Shown: positions 33,761 to 42,092 of the stretch, one piece after another
Numbering within the stretch: position 1 is the stretch's first letter
Layout of the letters: the number at the start of each line of letters is the position of its first letter
Assembly: GCF_020215705.1 (NCBI RefSeq)
Contig: NZ_JAIWNB010000015.1
Span: 108,592-172,591 of the forward strand
DNA from: Nonomuraea aurantiaca
GTDB taxonomy: Bacteria; Actinomycetota; Actinomycetes; Streptosporangiales; Streptosporangiaceae
Reading direction: 5' to 3'
DNA length: 64,000 bases
Notes under the pieces: model-generated
The model's input: the letters and a program-made list of their open reading frames with translations, nothing else
The model's database searches: none
Told to the model about the DNA's origin: nothing
Made by a program: the position numbers and the translations under genes

Positions 33761-34669
33761 GTGACGCATCGTTCGACCGCCTTCCGGGTGGTCTACCTGG
33801 GCGGCCTCGGCCGTAGCGGCACCACGCTGCTCGAGAGACTGCTCGGCGAGATCCACGGCGTGGCACCCCTCGGCGAGGTCGTACACCTCTGGGCCCGAGG
33901 CGTGCTGGCCGGCGAGCCATGCGGCTGTGGCGAGCCCTTCCCCGCCTGCGCGTTCTGGCGCGAGGTCGGCGAGACCGCGTTCGGCGGATGGACACAGGAC
34001 CTGGCCGAACGCGTCCTCACCCTGCGACACCGCGTCGATCGCACCCGCAGGATCCCCCGCCTCGCCCACCCGGAGCTCGCCGAGTACGCCGGCACCTACC
34101 AGCGCCTCTATGACGCCGCGGCCAAGACCGCCGGCGCGAGGACCGTGATCGACTCCGGCAAACACGCCTCCCTGGCCTTCTGCCTCGCGGCGGCCGGGGT
34201 GGACGTGCATGTGGTCCACGTGGTCAGAGACCCGCGGGCCGTCGCCCACTCCTGGCGCAAGACCGTCGAACGCCCCGAGGACGGCCGCCCGATGACCCGC
34301 TGGGGCTCCGCCCGCACAGCAGCCCACTGGACGGCCCAGAACCTCGCCCTGGACCTCCTCGCCACCCGCGGCGTCCCGGTGACGAGACTCCGCTACGAGG
34401 ACCTCCTGGCCGACCCAGCGGCCGCTCTGGCGACATTGGCCGACATCCTGGGCCTGGACACGGCGCTGCCGTTCCTGACCGGCACGACCGCCCACCTGAC
34501 CACCGCCCACACCGCGTCGGGCAATCCCATGCGCTTCACCGTCGGCCCGGTCGAACTGCGACGAGACGACTCGTGGCACTCCGGCCTCCCGCGCCACCAC
34601 CGGCGCCTGGTGACGGCACTCACCTGGCCGCTCAGGTCCCGGTACGGCTATGGGGAGGCGGCGGCATGA
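33761..34669 (+). CDS. Sulfotransferase family protein 1
   Basis: A 302-aa cytosolic PAPS-dependent sulfotransferase. The 5'-phosphosulfate loop GLGRSGTTLLERLLGE is at residues 15-30, and the 3'-phosphate motif VHVVRDPRAVAHSW is near 148-161. It follows the cysQ-cysD-cysN genes, separated only by transposon debris, and precedes two glycosyltransferases. This points to transfer of sulfate to a polysaccharide or its lipid-linked repeat unit. Start GTG 33761 lacks a good Shine-Dalgarno. Confidence 0.85.
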   Translation: MTHRSTAFRVVYLGGLGRSGTTLLERLLGEIHGVAPLGEVVHLWARGVLAGEPCGCGEPFPACAFWREVGETAFGGWTQDLAERVLTLRHRVDRTRRIPRLAHPELAEYAGTYQRLYDAAAKTAGARTVIDSGKHASLAFCLAAAGVDVHVVHVVRDPRAVAHSWRKTVERPEDGRPMTRWGSARTAAHWTAQNLALDLLATRGVPVTRLRYEDLLADPAAALATLADILGLDTALPFLTGTTAHLTTAHTASGNPMRFTVGPVELRRDDSWHSGLPRHHRRLVTALTWPLRSRYGYGEAAA

Positions 34670-34842
34670 ACGGGTCTCGCGCGGTCGGGCCTCGGATGAT
34701 CGGGTCCCGTGGGGCCGGGTCCCGTGCGGCCGAGCGTCATGTGATCGCGTCTCGTGCGGCCGAGCGTCGTGTGGTCGGGTCTCGTGAATTGGTCGCCGAC
34801 GCCGCAGCGTGGGCCGTACCTCTGGAAGTGGGGGTCGCATGA
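34666..34842 (+). CDS. Possible 58-aa repeat-encoded linker ORF
   Basis: A frame from ATG 34666 (ATGA overlap with sulfotransferase 1) to 34842 (ATGA overlap with the GT2 gene). It is made of imperfect repeats encoding SRAAERHVIASRAAERRVVGS-like sequence. It is more likely an expanded repeat in the spacer that preserves coupling than a functional protein. Confidence 0.3.
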   Translation: MNGSRAVGPRMIGSRGAGSRAAERHVIASRAAERRVVGSRELVADAAAWAVPLEVGVA

Positions 34843-35759
34843 GTGCGTCCGTCGGCGTGGTGATCCCCACTCGGGGCGACCGGCCCGAACAGCTGCGGGC
34901 AGCCGCCCAAGCCGTCCTGGCCCAGGACTACCCGGGCCGGATCTCGCTGGTCATCGTCGTCGACGGTGGCGATCCCGCCGCCGTCGCCGAGCAGGTGGCC
35001 GATGTGGTGACGCCGAGCGCCGCCACGAACGCCCGCCACCGCGTGCTCGTCCTGCCCAACGCCCTCAGCGCCGGGCTGCCGGGCGCGCGCAACACCGGCA
35101 TCTCCGCGTGCGACACCGATGTGGTCGCCTTCTGCGACGACGACGACGTGTGGCTGCCGGGCAAGCTGGCCGCGCAGACGCAGGCGATCGAGGATGGCGC
35201 CGAGTTCGTCAGTTGCGGCATCGAGATCGAGTACGGCGTACGCCGGGTGCCGAGGCTCGCGGGCAGCGACACGGTCACGGCGGCCGACCTGGTGCGCTCG
35301 CGCATGGTGATGGTGCACTCGTCGACGTTCCTGTTCAAGCGTGGGGCCCTGTGGGTGGACGAGAGCGCCCCGGCCGGCCAGAACGAGGACTGGGACCTGG
35401 CCCTGCGCGCGGCCAAGCGGCATCCGATCGCGAATATCGATCGCCCACTTGTACGTATCCGTTGGGGCAATTCCCACTATGTCGCCTGCTGGGCCGACCG
35501 CATCGCCGGGCTGGAGTGGATGCTCGCCCGACACCCCGAACTGGCCGTGGATCCGCGCGGCGCGGCGCGGGTCTACGGCCAGCTCGCCTTCCACCACGCC
35601 GCGCTGGGGCGGCGTCGTGAGGCCGGTCGCTGGGCCCTGCGCACGTTCGCCGAGCGCATCGGCGAGCCACGCGCCCCGATCGCCCTCGCCGTCGCCGCGG
35701 GGCTCATCTCCGCGCCGGCGGTGCTCGCCCTGCTCCACGATCGAGGGCACGGCATTTGA
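34839..35759 (+). CDS. Family 2 glycosyltransferase
   Basis: A 306-aa GT-A fold enzyme. It opens SVGVVIPTRGDRPEQL, has GLPGARNTGISACDTDVVAF and the metal-binding DDDD (near residue 104), then a C-terminal EDWDL acid motif region (near 185). No membrane segment is seen, so it acts at the inner face of the membrane, adding a sugar to the lipid-linked repeat unit. Start ATG 34839 is coupled to the upstream frame. Confidence 0.9.
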   Translation: MSASVGVVIPTRGDRPEQLRAAAQAVLAQDYPGRISLVIVVDGGDPAAVAEQVADVVTPSAATNARHRVLVLPNALSAGLPGARNTGISACDTDVVAFCDDDDVWLPGKLAAQTQAIEDGAEFVSCGIEIEYGVRRVPRLAGSDTVTAADLVRSRMVMVHSSTFLFKRGALWVDESAPAGQNEDWDLALRAAKRHPIANIDRPLVRIRWGNSHYVACWADRIAGLEWMLARHPELAVDPRGAARVYGQLAFHHAALGRRREAGRWALRTFAERIGEPRAPIALAVAAGLISAPAVLALLHDRGHGI

Positions 35760-35852
35760 ACGCCGTCACGGCGGACGTGGTCACCGCAGGCGTGGTCACG
35801 GCGGGCGTCGTCACAGGGAGCTCCGGCGCGGGGTTCGGTGCGGGGAGTCCTG
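35760..35852. repeat. Short imperfect 15-bp repeats in spacer
   Basis: Spacer between the GT2 and WecB/TagA genes containing GTGGTCACSGCRGGC-type repeats (about three copies, 35777-35820). No gene is seen. Confidence 0.5.
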
Positions 35853-36728
35853 ATGTCGACCCCGCCACACGGGGTCCGGATACCGGGGCTTGACACGGGT
35901 GAATTCACGGGGGCGTTGGGAGAGGGGCCGGGGATGGCTGGGGAGCGGGCGAGGCCGACGCGGGTGCTGGTCGGGGGGGTTGCCGTCGATCCGCTCACCG
36001 AGCGCCAGGTCGTCGAGCACGTGGACGGTGAGCTGGGCGCGGGCAGGGGCGGGCGGATCGTGACGCCGAACGTCGACATCTGCCGCGCCGTCGCGAAAGA
36101 CGTCAAACTCCGTCACCTCGTCAACTCCGCGGACCTCGTCGTGGCCGACGGGATGCCGTTGGTGTGGGCGTCGCGGCTGCTCGGCACGCCGATACCCGAG
36201 CGGGTCACCGGGGCCGACCTGATCTGGTCGTTGAGCAAGCTGGCCGCTCGCCGAGGGTGGCCCGTCTACCTTCTGGGCGGCCCGCCGGGGGTGGCCGTGT
36301 CCGCCGCTCGTGAGCTCACCGCCTGCTATCCCACGCTTCAGGTCTGCGGAGTGGACGCGCCGCCCTACCGGTTCGAGAGTGGTGCCGGTGAGCGTGAGCG
36401 GGTGCGGCGGAAGGTCGTGGGGGCGGAGCCGAAGATGGTGTTCGTCGGGCTCGGGTTTCCGCGACAGGATCGGCTGATCGCGCGGCTGAGCCAGGATCTG
36501 CCGGGGGCGTGGTTCGTGGGATGCGGGTCGGCGATCGCGTTCGCCGCCGGTACGGTGCCCCGGGCGCCCGAGTGGATGCGGGGAGCGGGGCTGGAGTGGG
36601 CGTTCCGGCTGGTGAGCGAGCCCGGCCGGCTGGCCAGACGCTACCTGGTCGACGACCTGCCGTTCGCGGCCCGGCTGCTGGGCGACTGCCTGAGGGCACG
36701 GGCCTCGTCGGGAAGCGCACGCGAATAG
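35853..36728 (+). CDS. WecB/TagA/CpsF family glycosyltransferase
   Basis: A 291-aa GT26-type enzyme. Signature segments are GRIVTPNVDICRAVAKD, NSADLVVADGMPLVWASRLL, ERVTGADLIWSLSKLAARRG, MVFVGLGFPRQDRLI and APEWMRGAGLEWAFRLVSEP. The family adds ManNAc(A)-like sugars to lipid-linked intermediates; the donor here is unknown. ATG 35853 is chosen for GGGGAG five bases upstream; an in-frame GTG at 35838 and ATG at 35934 are alternatives. Confidence 0.9.
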   Translation: MSTPPHGVRIPGLDTGEFTGALGEGPGMAGERARPTRVLVGGVAVDPLTERQVVEHVDGELGAGRGGRIVTPNVDICRAVAKDVKLRHLVNSADLVVADGMPLVWASRLLGTPIPERVTGADLIWSLSKLAARRGWPVYLLGGPPGVAVSAARELTACYPTLQVCGVDAPPYRFESGAGERERVRRKVVGAEPKMVFVGLGFPRQDRLIARLSQDLPGAWFVGCGSAIAFAAGTVPRAPEWMRGAGLEWAFRLVSEPGRLARRYLVDDLPFAARLLGDCLRARASSGSARE

Positions 36729-36796
36729 GTCGCCTGCCGACGGTCGCGCTTCCTCGAGGACTCCTCCAGACCCGCCCAGACCCGTTCAGGCGCTCA

Positions 36797-37690
36797 TCAA
36801 GCGGAAGTGAGCTCCCGTACGCGGGCCGCTTCCGCCCGGGTCAGGCCGAGGGTCGCCGTTTCGAGGGCGCGGCGCGAGTTCATGGGCCGGAAGGCCGTGC
36901 GTGACAGGCCCGACCAGGCGAAAGCGCTCCCTACTCCGGCGGGGGCCGTGCACGCTCGGGTGATGCGGCGCTCGGCCGCGGGTGACCAGGCGAGGCCCGC
37001 GTACGCGTACAGATGCCGGAAGCCCGGGACCGGGGCGGCGGCCAGTTCGTCGTAGGAGGTCAGCAGGATGCCGGGAGTGCGGGCGAGGATCGCCTGCGTG
37101 ACCCGCCACAGCGCCGCCGCCTTGGCGATGCGGTCCTGGGAGCCGACCAGGGCGCGGAGGTCCAGGAGTTCGGGGTGGTCGCGGACGAGCAGGGGCTGTT
37201 CGAGGAGTTCGTGGAAGTAGACGGTCCAGCCCAGGCGTTGCCAGCTGGCCACGAACGCCACCGGGTCCCGGGACAGTGCGATCACCTTGCAGCCCAGCCG
37301 CGTGGCGAACCAGCCTGCCGAGAGCACCGCGAACGGGTCGTCGAGCAGGGCCCGCCGCCCCAGCAGGCGGCCGAGCGTGAAGGCCGTGCCGTAGCGGGTC
37401 ATGCGGGCCAGATCGTACGGCGAGCGGTTGGTCCGCAGTTCGGCCAGGTAGCGGTAGCGAAGTGCGACCGTGTCCCGGAAGGCGGGCAGCCAGTCGGCGG
37501 CGTTGTCGTCGCAGATGTACTGGAACCGGTGGGTGACCTGGGCCCGCAGGACACCGGGACAGCGGCCGGGCGGGTGCTGGGGGTTGAGCGGCTCGTTGAC
37601 GTAGACCAGGTCGCCCCCCGCCGCCAGCATCTTGCCCGTCCAGCTCGTGCCGCTCCTGGGCAGGCCCGTCACCAGGATGGGACCGCTCAT
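36797..37690 (-). CDS. Sulfotransferase family protein 2
   Basis: A 297-aa P-loop sulfotransferase. It begins SGPILVTGLPRSGTSWTGKM (5' PAPS loop, residues 2-21), with KVIALSRDPVAFVASW near 135-150 as the 3'-phosphate motif. It is the last gene of the minus-strand polysaccharide operon that starts at 43390. About 100 bp of GTGACCGGCC-type repeats separate it from the flippase. Confidence 0.87.
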   Translation of the reverse strand: MSGPILVTGLPRSGTSWTGKMLAAGGDLVYVNEPLNPQHPPGRCPGVLRAQVTHRFQYICDDNAADWLPAFRDTVALRYRYLAELRTNRSPYDLARMTRYGTAFTLGRLLGRRALLDDPFAVLSAGWFATRLGCKVIALSRDPVAFVASWQRLGWTVYFHELLEQPLLVRDHPELLDLRALVGSQDRIAKAAALWRVTQAILARTPGILLTSYDELAAAPVPGFRHLYAYAGLAWSPAAERRITRACTAPAGVGSAFAWSGLSRTAFRPMNSRRALETATLGLTRAEAARVRELTSA

Positions 37691-37793
37691 GCCGCCACCG
37701 AGGAACGCGAGAAGCGAGCGCCTGCGGAGCGAAGGGTGGGGCCGGTCACACCGCGGTCCAAGGGCACGCGCGTGAGGCGCGGGGTGCGGCCGG

Positions 37794-39074
37794 TCACGCG
37801 GTGGTCCAGGAGCGGAAGCGGAGTGCGGGAAGGCTGTGGCGGCCGAAGGGGTGCAGGCCGTAGCGGTGGTGCAGTTGCCAGAGCGGGAGCAGGTTCTTGG
37901 CGATCATCCCGCCCGCCCAGCCGAGCACCGCCCCGAAGGCGCCGTGGGCCGGGATGAGTGCCACATCCAGCGCGACCGTGCAGGCGATGGCCGCCACCAG
38001 GTTGAGCAGGCTGGCCGTGGTGTGCCCGGCGGCGGTCAGGACGACGTCGACCATGCCGCACGCGGTGGCCATCATCATCGTGCCGGCCAGCACCAGCGCC
38101 ACCGGCACGGCGGCGCCATAACCCGGCCCGAACAGGCGCAGCAGCCACGGCGCCAGAGCGGCGTACCCGAGCCAGATCGGCCAGGTGAGCAGCACCAGCC
38201 AGATCGTCGCCGCCTGGTACAGCTCCCGCGCCCGCGCCAGCTCGCCGTCGGCCAATGCCCTGACCAGGCGCGGTTGCACGGCCTGCGCCAGCCCCTGGTT
38301 GGCCAGCTGGCCGACGACCTTGAACCGGGTGGCGGCGGTGTAGACGGCCGCCTGGACCGGGCCGCCGAGCAGCGCGACGACCACGATGTCGAGCCGCTGG
38401 AACACCGCCTGGATGGCACCCGCCGCCGAGCGCGGCGCCGTGTAGCGCCACAGGTCGCGGCCGGTGCCCGGCAGGTACGGCGTACGCGGCAGCCGTTCGC
38501 GCAGCCGGATCGCGGCGAGCAGCGTCACCGGCAGGTACGGCAGCGCCCACGCGAGCGGCAGCCACTGCGGCCTGGCGGCGACGGCCGCCGCGGCGACGAG
38601 CAGGAGCTGGAGCGCCGGCAGCGCCATCCCGTCGAGCAGCACGGTGGGCCGCATGGCGCCGAAGCCGCGGGTGGCGGCGAGCAGGAGGTCGGCGGCGACC
38701 ATCACGGGCAGGACCGCCGCCAGCAGGCCGAGTCGCGGGTAAAGGGCCGCTCCGCAAGCAGTGGCGAGCAGGATCGCCGGGACGAGAGCTGCCCGGATAT
38801 ATCCGGAAATGCCGTGGTGGTCGGCGGTCTGGGCGCGGGCGATGAAATAGATGAGGCCGTTGCCCGCGTCGAGCTTGGCCACGCCGGCCACCATGAGGGC
38901 CAAGGCGGTGGCGGTGAAGAAGGTGCCCGCCTGATGGGCGCTGAACGCCCTGGTGACCACCACGACCAGCAGAAACTGGGCCCCGGCGCTGATGACGGCC
39001 CCGGCGATGCCCGCGATGCCGCCCCTGGCCACCTGGCCGAGCGGCCCCGCCAGGCGAAAGGTCAGCGCCGCCAC
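37794..39074 (-). CDS. Oligosaccharide flippase (Wzx/MATE-like)
   Basis: A 426-aa protein with about 12 hydrophobic segments, for example GIAGIAGAVISAGAQFLLVV, VALLGGPVQAAVYTAATRF and LYQAATIWLVLLTWPIWLGY. This is the polysaccharide transporter / flippase layout that exports lipid-linked repeat units. GTG 39074 overlaps the upstream sulfotransferase by 13 bases. Confidence 0.85.
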   Translation of the reverse strand: MAALTFRLAGPLGQVARGGIAGIAGAVISAGAQFLLVVVVTRAFSAHQAGTFFTATALALMVAGVAKLDAGNGLIYFIARAQTADHHGISGYIRAALVPAILLATACGAALYPRLGLLAAVLPVMVAADLLLAATRGFGAMRPTVLLDGMALPALQLLLVAAAAVAARPQWLPLAWALPYLPVTLLAAIRLRERLPRTPYLPGTGRDLWRYTAPRSAAGAIQAVFQRLDIVVVALLGGPVQAAVYTAATRFKVVGQLANQGLAQAVQPRLVRALADGELARARELYQAATIWLVLLTWPIWLGYAALAPWLLRLFGPGYGAAVPVALVLAGTMMMATACGMVDVVLTAAGHTTASLLNLVAAIACTVALDVALIPAHGAFGAVLGWAGGMIAKNLLPLWQLHHRYGLHPFGRHSLPALRFRSWTTA

Positions 39075-39916
39075 GACGGGTCACCGCCCAGCCAGCGGGC
39101 CAGCCGCGTGTCGTACACCTCGAAGTGGTCCCTGAGCCGCTGCCTGACCGCCTCGGGCAGCGGCCGGGGGAGTGGCCGTCCGTTGTGGCGTTCGAAAACC
39201 GGGTAGCCCAGGTGGGGCAGGCCGAGGAAGTCCAGGACCCGGTCGTACGCGCGTTCCGGCTCGGCGAAGAAGCGGTGGCTGTCGAGCACCAGGACGCGTT
39301 CGCGGCCGAACAGCGGCTCCAGCCGGTCGAGTTGCTCCGCGTAGCGCCCGCGCGCCAGGTAGGCGTGGTGGCGGTGCGCGTGGTGGACGGTGTGGGGCCG
39401 CTCGCGGATGCTCAGCTCGGCTCCCGCCAGCCGCCGCTCCTCCAGCTCCAGGGCCCGCTCGAAGTCGGACTCGGTCTCGTAGCCCCTGGCCAGCTCGTGG
39501 GCGTGCGCGGAGCACGCCCGCTCGACCGGGTCGCGCACCAGCACGATGAGCCTGACCCCGGGCAGGTCGGCCGCGATGCGCTCCCCGGCCAGCGGATGGA
39601 ACAGGTAGTAGGGCGACGACTCGAACGCCTGCGGATGCGTGCCGTGGCGGCGGGCGAGCCGCGCGGCGGCCACCCGGAGCGGAAAGTGCCCCTGGTACCA
39701 GGGCAGGCCCCGCCCGTAGTCGGCGTCGAAGTAGTGGACGCCCTTGTGCAGCACCGGTTTGAGCAGTAGCGGGTGCCGCGCCAGAGCCCGGTACAGCGAC
39801 GTGGTGCCGCACCGCTGCGCTCCGGCGATCAGGAACGACGGCAGCATCCGTACGCTCGAGGTGAACCTCCCGGTGGTCCGGGAGACGGACAGGACCGACT
39901 GCTTCATGGTGTTCAC
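39062..39916 (-). CDS. Sulfotransferase family protein 3
   Basis: A 284-aa sulfotransferase of the heparan/carbohydrate type. The PAPS loop is FLIAGAQRCGTTSLYRALARH near residues 25-45, and the 3'-phosphate motif is LIVLVRDPVERACSAHAHEL near 120. Start GTG 39916 overlaps the preceding stop (GTGA) and has AGGAG eight bases upstream. This subfamily usually sulfates sugar hydroxyls. Confidence 0.87.
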   Translation of the reverse strand: MNTMKQSVLSVSRTTGRFTSSVRMLPSFLIAGAQRCGTTSLYRALARHPLLLKPVLHKGVHYFDADYGRGLPWYQGHFPLRVAAARLARRHGTHPQAFESSPYYLFHPLAGERIAADLPGVRLIVLVRDPVERACSAHAHELARGYETESDFERALELEERRLAGAELSIRERPHTVHHAHRHHAYLARGRYAEQLDRLEPLFGRERVLVLDSHRFFAEPERAYDRVLDFLGLPHLGYPVFERHNGRPLPRPLPEAVRQRLRDHFEVYDTRLARWLGGDPSWRR

Positions 39917-40818
39917 GTCAGCGGCTCCTGGTGATCGACGAGGGGGTTGAGCCATGTGTCCGGCGGCCCGAGGGGTTCGTGGCCGTCGGCGGCGTGCCGG
40001 TCGGCCAGCGCGATGAGGTAGTGCAGGGTCGTCCGCCTGGCCTCCGCGGCCGACAGCCCGAGCGGCGCGAGCACGGGTACGGCCTGCGCCAGGCAGGCCC
40101 GCGCGGCCGTGGCCGGGTCCATCCGCCGCAGCGCGCGCTGGAAGAAGTGGTGCACGGCGTCGAACCCGTAGGGCACGCCGACCGCGTAGCGCTCCCAGTC
40201 CCAGACGAGCAGCCGCCCGTCATCGGAAGGGGCGATGTTCCAGGGCGACAGGTCGCCGTGCCAGGCCGCTCCCTCGGTGCCGCCGGTGCCCGCGATCTCC
40301 TTGACGGCCTCGGTGAGCAGGGCGGCGGGGACCCGGCCGCGCCTGATCGGCAGCGGCGAGAGGGCCAGGACGGAGAACTCGCCCCACCGCTCGTGGCGCA
40401 GCACGGTCGGCGCGACGACCGTCTTGAGCGCCAGAGCACCCAGCTTCCTGAGCGTGGCGGCCTCGCCGTCGACCAGCTCGCGGGCGCGCGGGGTGTCGCC
40501 GACCTTCACGAAGGCCAGGCGGGAGCCCTCGCCGTACGCCTCCAGGATGGGTTTGCGGTTGGCCCGGCGGGCCGGCCGTACGTGGAGGACGGTCTCGACG
40601 GGAACGCCGAGGACGCCGCTCAGGTACGTCTCGATCGAGCCCTCGACCGGCACCATGACCGGACGGCCCAGCAGCCCGTGCCATCGGCGCCGGGGCGCCA
40701 GGCGGCGCGGCAGCAGCCGGTGCGGCAGCACGCTGTAGGCGCGCGGCGAGCCGGGGCCGGGGTAGAGCGACCGCACGGTCTGATCGAGGTAGCGCAGCCG
40801 CAGCTTCGCGTCGTTCAC
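39913..40818 (-). CDS. Aminoglycoside phosphotransferase (APH)-like kinase
   Basis: A 301-aa protein kinase-like small-molecule kinase. The catalytic loop is WHGDLSPWNIAP (HGDxxxxN) near residues 192-203, followed by VWDWERY as the metal-binding segment. Embedding within a polysaccharide operon by GTGA overlaps on both sides suggests it phosphorylates a sugar, a lipid or an export intermediate rather than a drug. The substrate is unknown. Confidence 0.75.
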   Translation of the reverse strand: MNDAKLRLRYLDQTVRSLYPGPGSPRAYSVLPHRLLPRRLAPRRRWHGLLGRPVMVPVEGSIETYLSGVLGVPVETVLHVRPARRANRKPILEAYGEGSRLAFVKVGDTPRARELVDGEAATLRKLGALALKTVVAPTVLRHERWGEFSVLALSPLPIRRGRVPAALLTEAVKEIAGTGGTEGAAWHGDLSPWNIAPSDDGRLLVWDWERYAVGVPYGFDAVHHFFQRALRRMDPATAARACLAQAVPVLAPLGLSAAEARRTTLHYLIALADRHAADGHEPLGPPDTWLNPLVDHQEPLT

Positions 40819-42092
40819 GCGGCCTCCCCGGTGTTACGCCACAGGAGGGCGAAGGAGATGAGGTAGAGGCTGAGCGGCGTGACCAGGCCGTCGTACACGA
40901 ACATGTAGAGCAGCACGAGGATCATGACGAGCACACCCGCGAGCCCGATCGGGCTGCGGTCGGGCCAGTGGCGCCGGATCGCGCCCAGGAAGAACGCCAC
41001 ATAGAGCGCCGCGCCCGCGAAACCCTGGGTGATGATCAGCAGCCAGAGCTGACCGTCGCTGCCCAGCGGCGGATGGCCGCAGCCGCCGCACCACTCGGTC
41101 TTGCCGGTGGTGATCGTGCGGTGGTTGCCCATGGCGTTGCGGGTGTTGCCGTAGCCGATGATAGGCGAGTGCGTGGCCGCCGAGATGGTCGCCGACACGG
41201 TGAAGGCCCTGATGTCGTTGGAGTGCGGATTGTCCAGGCGCTGGCCGACCAGCGAGGCGAGCGGGCTGAGCGCGAACACCAGCGTCGCCGCCACCGCCGT
41301 AACGCACAGGGCCAGCCTGGTGCGTCCGCCGACCCGGACGACCAGGTAGAGCCCGGCCAGCCCGAGGCCGATCCAGAGGCCGCGGTTGAGCGAGTAGACG
41401 ATCGGGATGGCGGCCACGGCGGTCAACGAGATGGCCACCGCCTTGCGACCGCCCCCGCCGTAGACCCACCAGCCGACCACGAACCAGATGAGCAGCACCG
41501 ACACGTTGCTGCCCCACGCGTTGGCCCACTCGAACGGCGCCTCGGGGCGCGGCGAGGCGTAGCCGAGCACCTTCTGAGTTTGGGCGGCCGTGGGGTGGAT
41601 GAGGTTCTGGACGAAGGCGTTGTCGCTGATCCCTCTAGGCAGCACCATCTCCACCGGCGAGGTGAACTCCAGCCGGGGGAAGAACACGCCGAGCAGCCCG
41701 CCCGCCACGGTCGTGACGAACAGCACCCCGAGCATCCGTACGAGCCTGAGCTGCGGTAGCTCCCGCTCGGTCAGGTTGCCCAGGTAGAGCACCATGATCA
41801 AGAGCGCCGCGTAGAGCGCGAACCGGATGAGGTAGCCGATGACCCGCCCGGCGTTGAACGCCCCGTACGTGTCGGGCGGCATGTCGGCCAGCATCAGCGC
41901 ACTCACCGCGTAACCGGCCAGGAGCAGCAGCCACAGCCCGAACCCGCGCGGCACCCGGATCGGCCGGCGCCGCCAGAGCACGACGGCCATGGGCACCGCC
42001 AGGACGATCACCGACAGGCCGCCGAAGCCGAGCGCCCACCACACGGGATAGCCGATGAGGAGCGCGCCGATCGGCCACGCCGGACCTCTCAT
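40815..42092 (-). CDS. O-antigen ligase/polymerase (Wzy-like) membrane protein
   Basis: A 425-aa protein with about 11 hydrophobic segments and a large extracytoplasmic loop near residues 290-345 containing HSPIIGYGNTRNAMGNHR, the Wzy_C/O-antigen ligase signature region. It should polymerise or ligate repeat units on the outer face of the membrane. ATG 42092 overlaps the Wzz-like stop (ATGA). Confidence 0.87.
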   Translation of the reverse strand: MRGPAWPIGALLIGYPVWWALGFGGLSVIVLAVPMAVVLWRRRPIRVPRGFGLWLLLLAGYAVSALMLADMPPDTYGAFNAGRVIGYLIRFALYAALLIMVLYLGNLTERELPQLRLVRMLGVLFVTTVAGGLLGVFFPRLEFTSPVEMVLPRGISDNAFVQNLIHPTAAQTQKVLGYASPRPEAPFEWANAWGSNVSVLLIWFVVGWWVYGGGGRKAVAISLTAVAAIPIVYSLNRGLWIGLGLAGLYLVVRVGGRTRLALCVTAVAATLVFALSPLASLVGQRLDNPHSNDIRAFTVSATISAATHSPIIGYGNTRNAMGNHRTITTGKTEWCGGCGHPPLGSDGQLWLLIITQGFAGAALYVAFFLGAIRRHWPDRSPIGLAGVLVMILVLLYMFVYDGLVTPLSLYLISFALLWRNTGEAA

